From a virus, in IMG/VR virus record IMGVR_UViG_3300029258_001507, positions 1-64,000 of that record: a DNA stretch of 64,000 nt. One strand, given 5' to 3'. Of the stretch, positions 1 to 7,218 are shown piece after piece. Position 1 is the first letter of the stretch, and each line of letters opens with the position of its first letter. The translations under genes and the position numbers were made by a program. Under the pieces are notes generated by a model, which was not told the origin of the DNA, made no database searches, and saw only the letters and a program-made list of their open reading frames with translations.

Positions 1-894
1 GTCTACAGTAAAATCGCCTTGGACACTGACGGATGCGTTATTCGTCGAGGTATCGAGGGTGACCGTTCCAGTGCTCGTTGCTTCTACCTCTAGAGAGTCA
101 AACGTGTAACTCCCAGCGGACAAGTCCAGTCGTTCGTTGGAGGACGACGCACCATAGACGCGCCCGGCCGATTGATACGCGCCAGTCGCCAGTATTGGGG
201 AAATAGTTTGCGCTTCGATTGCGAAGTTCGCAACATCGATGGTAGTGTTTGTACCCCTAGAAGTAAATCCTGCACCATTAAGACAGTTGGTAAGTTGAAA
301 GGTACCATCGCCGGTTATCTGGCTGTTTTCTCCCGTCACTAATAATCCGTTGTCCAGCGCGCCAGTGACCGTTTGGGGCACAGACAAAGTGGAGCCATCG
401 CCTAACGTCAAAGCATTGAACTTGCCAAAGTTACCAGAGGCTATTGGACCTATAGTCAACGTTCCGTTTGACGATACGGTGCCATCATATAGTCGCGAAA
501 ATTTCTTGGGGTACCACTCGCATGTCCCGCTAAATACGAAGGCTGCTGTACCTGATGTGAACGTGGCCACAGACAAAGCATCAAACGTTCCGTTGGTAAT
601 CGACACCGTAGACGATCCGAAATCAAACTCTCCAGCGCCGTCTAGAATAATATCCCCACCGTCGTCCATGGTGAGATTGTAGGCGGCCAGATCAAGTTTG
701 CTGGTATAGCCTGCCTCGACAGAAAGATTACCAAGCGCCCAAGCGGCGGTCAGCGTACAAGGGTTGCCGTCGCCGGCCGCGCCAAACGTGGCATCGTCGC
801 CAGTCCCGGGCACGCCCTCGGGAGACCAATTCGTAGATACAGTTGGATCGGAGGAGGTTGTCCCCAACCAGTTGTAGGCCGTCACATCGCTCAC
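1..894 (-). CDS. Beta-solenoid/adhesin-like surface protein, 3' end cut by window edge
   Basis: An open frame with codons in phase with base 1 runs from an in-frame TAG near 925 leftwards off the window, giving at least 298 residues. The likely start is GTG at 894, without a clear Shine-Dalgarno, so the start is uncertain. The protein is rich in Gly, Thr and Ser with alternating hydrophobic residues (for example GDIILDGAGEF and GTFDALSV), as in parallel beta-helix adhesins and fibres. Its N-terminal NWSPEGVPGTGDDATF resembles the W-rich NW..G.VPT.GAD segment of the next gene upstream, which suggests a related exported or virion surface protein. The exact function is unknown. Confidence 0.6.
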   Translation of the reverse strand, partial: MSDVTAYNWLGTTSSDPTVSTNWSPEGVPGTGDDATFGAAGDGNPCTLTAAWALGNLSVEAGYTSKLDLAAYNLTMDDGGDIILDGAGEFDFGSSTVSITNGTFDALSVATFTSGTAAFVFSGTCEWYPKKFSRLYDGTVSSNGTLTIGPIASGNFGKFNALTLGDGSTLSVPQTVTGALDNGLLVTGENSQITGDGTFQLTNCLNGAGFTSRGTNTTIDVANFAIEAQTISPILATGAYQSAGRVYGASSSNERLDLSAGSYTFDSLEVEATSTGTVTLDTSTNNASVSVQGDFTVD

Positions 895-994
895 CGAGGC
901 CGCATCCGCCGGCCTCTATCCGCCTCGGAAACGCCAGCAGCAACCCGGATGCAGTTGCCCTTCGGCCGCTAAGCCTAGCTGGCGTGTAGACTCC

Positions 995-1390
995 TCACGA
1001 CTTAAACAAACCGTCATCGTCCGTGGTGGTGAAATTCAGCATCCGTAACGGCCCGGACCTAAACGCTATACAACCTGTAACTATCGTAACGCTTTTCAAG
1101 TAGGCGGTACCTTCCGACGGAAGGCAGAGCCTGGTATACCGGTCTTTGCCCGGCGATATCAGCACGTCCGCGCCGTCTGTTGGCACAGTCCCACAGTCCC
1201 AATTCGTCGGGTCGTCCCACTCGTTTCCGGGCAACGGAACGTCCCACATACTCTTATTTGGGTGCGGATACGGCACCGACGGACCAATCCACCGGTGCGT
1301 GTACGGCTTCGGCGTTATCGCTGCTTTGATCGCGGAGACGGGCGTTAACACCACCGCCGCGATGCCAGCCAGAAAAGATCGTCGTTTCAT
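995..1390 (-). CDS. Small Tat-exported protein of unknown function
   Basis: 131 residues beginning MKRRSFLAGIAAVVL, a clear twin-arginine (Tat) signal with RRSFLA followed by a hydrophobic stretch and a probable cleavage site after SAIKA. The mature part holds a W-rich segment (NEWDDPTNWDCGTVPTDGAD) similar to the start of the neighbouring adhesin-like frame, so the two may be diverged members of one surface family. It lies at the distal end of the head operon, after a membrane protein and a protease. A phage protein sent through the host Tat pathway is unusual. No enzymatic motif was seen. Confidence 0.65.
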   Translation of the reverse strand: MKRRSFLAGIAAVVLTPVSAIKAAITPKPYTHRWIGPSVPYPHPNKSMWDVPLPGNEWDDPTNWDCGTVPTDGADVLISPGKDRYTRLCLPSEGTAYLKSVTIVTGCIAFRSGPLRMLNFTTTDDDGLFKS

Positions 1391-1399
1391 GGACTCACC

Positions 1400-1711
1400 T
1401 TATGTCGGCGTGGCTGGGTTGCTGTAACACCGCAAATCGGCCGAGACGAGCACTTTAGTCGTGCAATCGGCCGGCAAGACGGACGGCACCTGCCCATCGA
1501 CGGCCAACTCCGCCGCCTGAATGCCGGCGATCGCCTCGATATTTGCCTTGAGCGTCTGGTAATCGCCTCGCGTCACCGCCGGGGCAAGTGTCAGCAGGAC
1601 ACAAGCCAACTTCTGATCGGCGACCACGTCAATTTGCGAGGTCTTCCTCGCCCCCTTGTTGATCGCCTGGAATAGTTGCTCGTCGGCGGTCGGAATCGTG
1701 ATGGTTTTCAT
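1400..1711 (-). CDS. Hypothetical protein
   Basis: 103 residues with an ATG start behind a good AGGAG ribosome site (AGGAGATGCGATG). It is predicted mostly helical, with two Cys in the C-terminal third. It sits 8 bases from the membrane protein upstream and 10 bases before the Tat-signal gene, so it belongs to the same operon at the distal end of the head module. I do not recognise the family. The position suggests an accessory virion or lysis-associated role, but this is only context. Confidence 0.55.
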   Translation of the reverse strand: MKTITIPTADEQLFQAINKGARKTSQIDVVADQKLACVLLTLAPAVTRGDYQTLKANIEAIAGIQAAELAVDGQVPSVLPADCTTKVLVSADLRCYSNPATPT

Positions 1712-1719
1712 CGCATCTC

Positions 1720-2040
1720 CTAGTTAGATATCGCAACGACTGTCGCGATAGCAGCCACTGTCGTTGCTACACAAGCAGCCGACGCAATCAGGACTCCGAT
1801 CAGCTGCCATGTTGAATTAGTTCGCTTTTTCAAATCCGTTTCCACGTTGTCAATCTTCGTATCATGCACGGCCACTGTCTTGATTAGCCCAGGCTGGCCG
1901 TTTCCTCGCAACAACACAATCACCTCGTCAAGTCGCTTGTTGTTCGTGTTTGTTGCTGCAGTCAGTGTGGCAGTCTTCTCCACCTGCTCCGTAATTCGTG
2001 CGTGCAAAACATCAAAATCGCCCCTAGTGACATCACCCAT
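1720..2040 (-). CDS. XhlA-like membrane-associated protein (possible lysis accessory)
   Basis: 106 residues from the ATG at 2040, chosen because GAGGAAATTGGC precedes it. The N-terminal two thirds is a predicted amphipathic coiled coil (VEKTATL...HDTKIDNVETDLKK). The C-terminal 25 residues are one hydrophobic segment (WQLIGVLIASAACVATTVAA). This layout is that of XhlA (haemolysin XhlA) proteins, which are often encoded next to holins and endolysins. No endolysin was found beside it, so a lysis role is inference. A structural membrane adaptor is an alternative. Confidence 0.5.
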   Translation of the reverse strand: MGDVTRGDFDVLHARITEQVEKTATLTAATNTNNKRLDEVIVLLRGNGQPGLIKTVAVHDTKIDNVETDLKKRTNSTWQLIGVLIASAACVATTVAAIATVVAISN

Positions 2041-2080
2041 GCCAATTTCCTCGATAGCTGCTGAGTCTAACCAATCACGC

Positions 2081-3511
2081 CTAGTCGTCCAGTTCCTTCG
2101 CTGCCTCTGCAATGGCGTCTACGTCTCGCTGTGCGTCTTCGCTGGCTCTTGCTATCTCTGTCTTCGCCCTCGCTTCCTCTTCGGCGGCCACAGCCTTTGC
2201 TTCCCGCACTTTCGATGCCGCCGCACGAGCCGCCACGCTATGCGGCATGGGCGGCTTTGGGTCTGCCACAGCAGGCATTGGCGGTGGCTTGATTGCTGCC
2301 ATGATGTCCTGTGCAAGCGGCTCGGCAATCGGCCTGGCTTTCTCGACAGCCTTCTCAACGTCCTCTGCGGTAACTGCCCCGGTCTGCTGGTAGTTTTTCC
2401 ACAATAGATAAATAACGATTATCAGCAGAATGATCCATGGCAGCCACCGCTCCAGGGCTGTCGTCCAATGAGTCGCCGTGTTCGCCTCGTTGGTTATTGC
2501 GTTCTGCTCGATTGAAACAAGTTTCTCCTCGATGGCCTGTTTCTCCCTCTCTGATGCCTCTTCCTCCGCTTGCTTCCTCTGTTCGTCCAGCTTGGCCGCA
2601 GCACCTTCCGCCGCTTCCCTTGCCTTAGCTGCCTCCTCTTGCGCGGCCTGCACTGCTTTGGCTGCCTCCTCCTGCAAAATCGCAAACTGCGTCGAAACAA
2701 GCGTACTGTCAGCATTCGGGGTTGTTTCTGCCGGTACACCACCTGGTGCCCTGGGTGCTGCATTCGGGTCATTCTCGCTTCCGCCCAGCAAGCCGAATCG
2801 ACCTCCAAGTAACCCTCCACCAAGCTGGCCATTACCTGGACACGCATCAGCAACTAGGGATAACTCGACATCAATCAGGTCCTTCGTGAATGCCCCGAGA
2901 CTCCTCACAGTTGTCTCTACCGTGTTCGCATAGGTGCGATTGCTGCCGATGTTGGTCGTTTGCAAACACCCTATCAGTCTTCCGTCAAGCGTAAACACAG
3001 GCCCACCGGAATCACCACTGATAGAATATGGGGTTACCCCTATTCGCCCGTTCGTCGTCACGCTGACTACTTTCCCACGGTGCCAATACAGCTTCGCTGG
3101 GGATTTGCCGTATCCAGCCTTCCAAACATACTCGCCCTTTTTCGGCGTGACGCCAATTCGCACACCGCGAATACTCGCCTCAACAGGCCGCTCGATCCGC
3201 AGATAGGACGCATCAAACTCCTTCGATCTGCCAACAACTCGATATTTGTACTCACCACCGCCGAAGAAATCGACCGTGCCAGTCTGTGAATCATTTGTAA
3301 CATGGTCCGCCGTCAGAATCAGGCAGCCACCGAGATAGCACCCTGAACCCCTGCTTCCGTCCGATGCTTCCACCCTGCATATATTTGGCTGCTGATGTCT
3401 CAGCACTTCCGGCAATGCCGCCCTGGCTATTGCAGCACTCACGAACATGACCGTTACCACAATGCCAATTGTCAATAGCGTCGTGACGATATGCTTGCGT
3501 GTCAATCTCAT
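2081..3511 (-). CDS. Membrane-anchored trypsin-like serine protease with coiled coil
   Basis: 476 residues. An N-terminal hydrophobic segment (about 8-32) looks like a signal or anchor. A chymotrypsin-fold domain follows, with the His motif TADHV near residue 69, a candidate Asp in EFDASYL near 98 and the Ser motif GDSGGP near 165. A long Ala/Glu-rich coiled coil spans roughly 270-345, a single membrane helix (WLPWIILLIIVIYLLW) lies near 355, and a charged, Lys/Ala-rich tail ends the protein. The catalytic triad looks intact. It may process a virion or host envelope protein, or degrade host surface proteins. It overlaps the upstream small gene by 4 bases. Confidence 0.75.
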   Translation of the reverse strand: MRLTRKHIVTTLLTIGIVVTVMFVSAAIARAALPEVLRHQQPNICRVEASDGSRGSGCYLGGCLILTADHVTNDSQTGTVDFFGGGEYKYRVVGRSKEFDASYLRIERPVEASIRGVRIGVTPKKGEYVWKAGYGKSPAKLYWHRGKVVSVTTNGRIGVTPYSISGDSGGPVFTLDGRLIGCLQTTNIGSNRTYANTVETTVRSLGAFTKDLIDVELSLVADACPGNGQLGGGLLGGRFGLLGGSENDPNAAPRAPGGVPAETTPNADSTLVSTQFAILQEEAAKAVQAAQEEAAKAREAAEGAAAKLDEQRKQAEEEASEREKQAIEEKLVSIEQNAITNEANTATHWTTALERWLPWIILLIIVIYLLWKNYQQTGAVTAEDVEKAVEKARPIAEPLAQDIMAAIKPPPMPAVADPKPPMPHSVAARAAASKVREAKAVAAEEEARAKTEIARASEDAQRDVDAIAEAAKELDD

Positions 3512-3714
3512 AATGTCACCTTTTGCCCGTCTTCTATTCTTATCGGCAACGCTGGTGGTAGCCTAATTTCACTAATGCCGATTCTCACAAATACGCGCAG
3601 CTCGGCATTTTCAGCAATAGACAACGCCTCACGCATTGCGACCACCGCGTTTTCCAATGCGACTCTCGCATCGTACTGCTCGCTAGCCTTGTCGATAAAC
3701 TCTGTCTTGTCCAC
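3508..3714 (-). CDS. Small hypothetical protein
   Basis: 68 residues starting at GTG (3714) and ending in a 4-base overlap with the protease start, which suggests coupling between the two. The N-terminal half is a charged helix rich in Ala and Glu and the C-terminal half contains a short beta-like stretch (ELRVFVRIGISEIRLP). It is placed between the head-closure gene and the protease. I do not recognise it. The close spacing and overlap on both sides support it being real. Confidence 0.5.
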   Translation of the reverse strand: MDKTEFIDKASEQYDARVALENAVVAMREALSIAENAELRVFVRIGISEIRLPPALPIRIEDGQKVTL

Positions 3715-3719
3715 TGCTG

Positions 3720-4091
3720 CTATTCCGTAGTCGGCAATGTGTCACTTGCCCGAATCGTTTGGACCACGCGACGCATCTCTCTGCCCTTGATGTCCGGAGT
3801 AGTCCGCACCGTAACCACCTGCTTCAGGTTGGACAATGGGCTAGGCAAATCTATCATTTTTCCAAGCCAGAGAATGCTTCCGTCGGTTATGTCCCTGTCT
3901 ACGATGAGCGTCGTATCAATCGCGACCGTAACGCCCCGGTTATTCACCGTCTCGTCCCTGGTGTTGATGTGGCGGACGCTTATTTCCACGGGCGTTCCAG
4001 AAACAGTGGCAACGCCCTCATTGTCGTAATAGCCCGTAGCCTCCCAGAGAACAGCCTTCTGGTGCAAACAATCAGTCTCTACTGCCGGCAT
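3720..4091 (-). CDS. Putative head closure / neck protein
   Basis: 123 residues, mostly beta-strand by pattern, starting at an ATG that overlaps the upstream stop codon by one base. Its size, its position directly after a connector-like gene and downstream of the capsid gene, and its content match the small beta-barrel head-completion or stopper proteins of siphoviruses. No diagnostic motif is visible, so the role comes from gene order rather than from sequence identity. Confidence 0.45.
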   Translation of the reverse strand: MPAVETDCLHQKAVLWEATGYYDNEGVATVSGTPVEISVRHINTRDETVNNRGVTVAIDTTLIVDRDITDGSILWLGKMIDLPSPLSNLKQVVTVRTTPDIKGREMRRVVQTIRASDTLPTTE

Positions 4092-4504
4092 CAGTCTCTG
4101 TCCTTGTAGTCAGTTTGCTCACTGGGAGGCCGTCCGAGCCACACCCCACTAGCTTTGGGCCTTGGAGTCGAATCGAGTTGGGTCAGCGTGCCTGTAACGT
4201 CTAGTCGTTTTGCGGTCTGTCCCCACAGAGTCGAATCAAGGCCCATGTCCGTCTTGCCCTGGAATACCGCGCTTGCCCCGTCCGTTCTCTTGGAGTGGTA
4301 TTGCAAGTCGCGATGGGCGTAGAAATGCGCCGCGAGATTCTCCTCAATCTTCTTTGTCAGAGCGTCCGTTAATACACTCCCGGAATCTTGCGATACCACA
4401 TAGTCCGTCAGGGCGTTCGCCGTGTCAATAAACGGGTCCACGCTCAAATCCGGATCGGTACTGATAATCGCTCTGACTTCAGATTGTGAAGTTCTCCACG
4501 CCAT
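4091..4504 (-). CDS. Putative head-tail connector protein
   Basis: 137 residues. The N-terminal region (SEVRAIISTDPDLSVDPFID TANALTD) is helical and resembles the adaptor proteins that dock under the portal, which often begin with a short helix followed by a D-rich turn and an A/N-rich helix. The C-terminal part is polar. It lies second after the capsid gene, the usual place of the adaptor in siphovirus head operons. The assignment is by context and secondary-structure pattern. Confidence 0.5.
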   Translation of the reverse strand: MAWRTSQSEVRAIISTDPDLSVDPFIDTANALTDYVVSQDSGSVLTDALTKKIEENLAAHFYAHRDLQYHSKRTDGASAVFQGKTDMGLDSTLWGQTAKRLDVTGTLTQLDSTPRPKASGVWLGRPPSEQTDYKDRD

Positions 4505-4508
4505 CGCA

Positions 4509-4874
4509 TCATGCCTCCGCTAGGGCTTCCTGGATGGCCTGAAGAATCTCTGGCTTCCGAGTGCATCCATCAATGAGAATGCCTTCGTCAGCGGCAAATG
4601 TCTTTAATTCAGCTACGGTGAATTCCCCAAACTCTGCCAGGAATTCATCCGAAAAGGAATTGGTTGCTTCGCCCAGCTCAGCCTCTTCGCTGCTAATCAG
4701 CCGGAATTTGTCACTCCCGAATAACCGGTCAAGCGGCTTCTCGGTGACAATGATATCTTTCAGCCCAGGACGCAGCTTTCCATGTCCATCTCTCGCGCCG
4801 TAGACGGTCTTGTTTTCGCCATCGCCCTCTTCGTACTTGCCGCTCAGAATGCGGTACTGTCGCAACTTAGCCAT
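4509..4874 (-). CDS. Hypothetical protein with C-terminal HeH/SAP-like domain
   Basis: 121 residues. The last 40 residues (FTVAELKTFAADEGI, then RKPEILQAIQEAL) fit the helix-extended-helix or SAP-like fold that binds nucleic acid and is common in small phage head proteins encoded next to the capsid gene. The rest is polar and of unknown fold. It is the first gene after the capsid-associated hairpin, so its expression is probably lower than that of the capsid gene. A role in head completion or DNA contact is inference. Confidence 0.55.
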   Translation of the reverse strand: MAKLRQYRILSGKYEEGDGENKTVYGARDGHGKLRPGLKDIIVTEKPLDRLFGSDKFRLISSEEAELGEATNSFSDEFLAEFGEFTVAELKTFAADEGILIDGCTRKPEILQAIQEALAEA

Positions 4875-4910
4875 TGCTTACTCCTTGGGCCCTGTTGTCA
4901 CACGAAATAA

Positions 4911-4953
4911 GCCCCCCGGCGATGCGCAACAGGGGCACACACCGCCGGGAGGA
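4911..4953 (-). terminator. Hairpin after capsid gene (attenuator/terminator)
   Basis: Just after the capsid stop, CGCCGGG (4943-4949) pairs exactly with CCCGGCG (4915-4921), with extra GC pairs outside. On the minus strand it is followed by TTATTT. It would partly terminate transcription or protect the abundant capsid transcript. Confidence 0.55.
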
Positions 4954-4964
4954 GCCCAAGAAGA

Positions 4965-6128
4965 CTACGCAGTAGTCGCGTGCATGATGCCGCAGTTGTT
5001 GTTGTAGTCGTCGCGAATTTGCGGCACTTGGATTGCCATGACCTTATAGTTGATCTGCATTCCGCCGCGAGTCTCCCAACGCAACGTGGTTATGTCCATG
5101 CCATTGATGGCTCGTGCCACGTCGGCCGTCATCTGGACGAGAATCAGGGTAAACGTACTAGTCAGGAAATCCAGTTGTCGCACGTCGCTGATAGAGTCGA
5201 TCTTCTTCAGCCGGTCCCGAAGCGTATTGTCGCCCTTGTTCGCCGAATAATCGGCGTCCATGAATGGAGCCCAATCCGTCGAATGGTACATCATGAACGG
5301 ACCATAGAATCCGTCGTCGTTCAGCGTCTTAATCATGCCCAAGACTTCGGACACGGTCGTGGCGTTCGTGCTGACTCCCGTAGGTGTCGTTACGTCAGTC
5401 TTCGTGTTACGCGCCGGATGGGTCGTGTACCCATAGACCTTCGACGTTTGGCTGTACGCAGTGCTCACGCCATACGCATACGGCGTCACCGTGCCAATGA
5501 CCGACTTTTCGATCTGCTCAGCCACACGCCGCCCAGCGGCCTCGGCCGTGGTTGTGTCCAATGGCGAGCCCATGTTTCTCGACTGCATCAAGGTACGATG
5601 CTTGATGAAGAAATCCGCATGCGTAATCGGCAGCGGCATTCCCTCCAGCTTGTACAACGGTGCATCGTTGCGACCCTCGGTCGTGCCGTGCATGTCGACC
5701 ATCGCCTCACCCGGATCACTTTGCGTTTCGTGTTCCAGGATCGTCTTGGACATGCCATCGAATCCGCCATAGGAATTTGCACTGGCCAAATCCGTCCACG
5801 CTCGCAATCGCTGACGGGTAGCCATGACAACCGCTTCATCGAATTTGATCCACTCATCCTTACGCAAGGACGTTGCATTCGTCACGTCCATGGGAATGTC
5901 AAATCCATGATGCCGTGCATCGTTCACCGTTACCGTGCGGTATTCCGGCTTGCTCTTGCCAGTTTTGTTGTCGACAAGCTGCCGGCCCGTCTTTACCGTC
6001 ACGTACGCTTTTCCATCACGACCAACAAATGGACGCAGCAATCGCGGCTCGAACCGATATTGGTTATGGAACCGCTCGCCAACGTCGCCAACTCCCTGGC
6101 CGTTGATGATGAAATCAGATGTAAACAT
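4965..6128 (-). CDS. Major capsid protein (encapsulin/linocin-like HK97 fold)
   Basis: 387 residues. The sequence carries hallmarks of the linocin/encapsulin-type phage capsid family: RFEPRLLRPFVGRDGKAYV near the N-terminus, NATSLRKDEWIKFDEAV, RQRLRAWTDL, FDGMSKTILEHET, a PLDTTTAEAAGRRVAEQIE segment and the FYGPFMMYHSTDW motif. Capsids of this type assemble the shell of siphovirus heads without a large N-terminal delta domain. It follows two decoration paralogues and a protease/scaffold gene, the expected order for a head operon, and precedes a strong hairpin that would limit read-through into the connector genes. Confidence 0.88.
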   Translation of the reverse strand: MFTSDFIINGQGVGDVGERFHNQYRFEPRLLRPFVGRDGKAYVTVKTGRQLVDNKTGKSKPEYRTVTVNDARHHGFDIPMDVTNATSLRKDEWIKFDEAVVMATRQRLRAWTDLASANSYGGFDGMSKTILEHETQSDPGEAMVDMHGTTEGRNDAPLYKLEGMPLPITHADFFIKHRTLMQSRNMGSPLDTTTAEAAGRRVAEQIEKSVIGTVTPYAYGVSTAYSQTSKVYGYTTHPARNTKTDVTTPTGVSTNATTVSEVLGMIKTLNDDGFYGPFMMYHSTDWAPFMDADYSANKGDNTLRDRLKKIDSISDVRQLDFLTSTFTLILVQMTADVARAINGMDITTLRWETRGGMQINYKVMAIQVPQIRDDYNNNCGIMHATTA

Positions 6129-6172
6129 GTGTTTCTCCTCGTATGTCAGTTACTTGCACACTTGGCAAGACA

Positions 6173-6664
6173 TTAGTATCCCGTGTATTCACAGAGCAGC
6201 AGCTGCTCCGACGTCGGATTGGTTGATGTCTCCAGGCACTCGAACGGCTCGGCCTCAGGTGAGCCCGTCGTAGCAATCAACTTGCCCGTGGTCGTTTGCG
6301 CTATGAACAAATCGCCGATTGCGTGATCGTCACCAGTACCGGACACATCGGCCACCCGCATGTTGAATTGCTCGCCTGGTGCCGGGCAATACAGGAAGCA
6401 CGTCTCGCCTCCAGAATAGGCATCGTCGTAGTTCTTCCCTTGCAATTCGTCTTCGATCAGAATGGCAATAGTAACCCGGATTCCGTCATCGCCCTCGTTC
6501 AGGCGATCCAATACGTCGGTGTAAGTGAATTTGCCATTCACCATTTCCGTGCTGCCTTTTCGCACCATTAGGGTGCCAGGCTTCGGCGTGATCGAGGAAT
6601 CCACAATCCCCTCAATGAACACCCCCTTGGGGTAAGCCGTGGCAATGATTTTGTCGCCAGTCAT
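6173..6664 (-). CDS. Capsid decoration-like protein, paralogue 2
   Basis: 163 residues, clearly homologous to the gene just upstream: both begin MTG.KIIA.A.PKGVF, share LEDELQGK.YDDAY or a close variant in the middle, and end in a conserved LIATTG.PE.EPFECLETS TNP...LL.EYTGY segment. Such proteins encoded immediately before an encapsulin-type capsid gene are usually head decoration or stabilisation proteins. The two copies probably decorate different symmetry positions or allow heteromeric assembly; this is inference. Confidence 0.65.
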   Translation of the reverse strand: MTGDKIIATAYPKGVFIEGIVDSSITPKPGTLMVRKGSTEMVNGKFTYTDVLDRLNEGDDGIRVTIAILIEDELQGKNYDDAYSGGETCFLYCPAPGEQFNMRVADVSGTGDDHAIGDLFIAQTTTGKLIATTGSPEAEPFECLETSTNPTSEQLLLCEYTGY

Positions 6665-6682
6665 ATCTCAATCCCTTCCGGA

Positions 6683-7162
6683 TTAGTATCCAGTGTATTC
6701 CGACAGTAGCAGCGTGTCCGCTACTGGATTGGTTGATGTTTCGATGCACTCGAACGGCTCGGATTCCGGCGTTCCAGTCGTAGCAATCAACTTGCCAGTC
6801 CCCGAGTCGACAATCTGCATATCACCGATCGCCTTGCTGTCGCCGGTACCTGCAACGTCCTGATATCGCATGTTCAGTTTCTCGCCCATGACGGGAACAT
6901 AAAGGTAGCACGTAGACCCAGCCTCGTAGGCGTCGTCATAAGTCCTGCCTTGCAATTCGTCTTCGAGTAGCACCGCAACAAGCCGACGGTTCCCGTCAGT
7001 GCCCGGTGCGTAAACAGTCCACTCGTACCGTCCGTTCACCGGCTCCGTGGCAGCGGACTTCATCATCACGACACCCGGCTTCGGGGTCTGCCCGGAAGCC
7101 AGAAAGCCTTCCTTAAATACCCCCTTGGGCTCTGCCGAAGCAATGATCTTCGTGCCTGTCAT
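6683..7162 (-). CDS. Capsid decoration-like protein, paralogue 1
   Basis: 159 residues and the upstream member of a tandem pair. The central portion (VAVLLEDELQGRTYDDAYEA) and the C-terminal segment ending LLLSEYTGY match the downstream copy, and divergence is concentrated around residues 35-65. It lies between the DUF2213 protease/scaffold gene and the second copy. An ATG start is preceded by AAGGAGAACACACT, a strong ribosome site. The predicted role is capsid surface decoration; no direct motif proves this. Confidence 0.65.
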   Translation of the reverse strand: MTGTKIIASAEPKGVFKEGFLASGQTPKPGVVMMKSAATEPVNGRYEWTVYAPGTDGNRRLVAVLLEDELQGRTYDDAYEAGSTCYLYVPVMGEKLNMRYQDVAGTGDSKAIGDMQIVDSGTGKLIATTGTPESEPFECIETSTNPVADTLLLSEYTGY

Positions 7163-7218
7163 AGTGTGTTCTCCTTATTCCAATGCCTTATACGCACTGG
7201 CTTGCTTGCGTGTGTTGA

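Noticed and set aside
4980-6176. 398-codon plus-strand ORF opposite the capsid gene
   Set aside because: Its translation is His/Arg-rich without domains, and it mirrors the codon pattern of the capsid gene.
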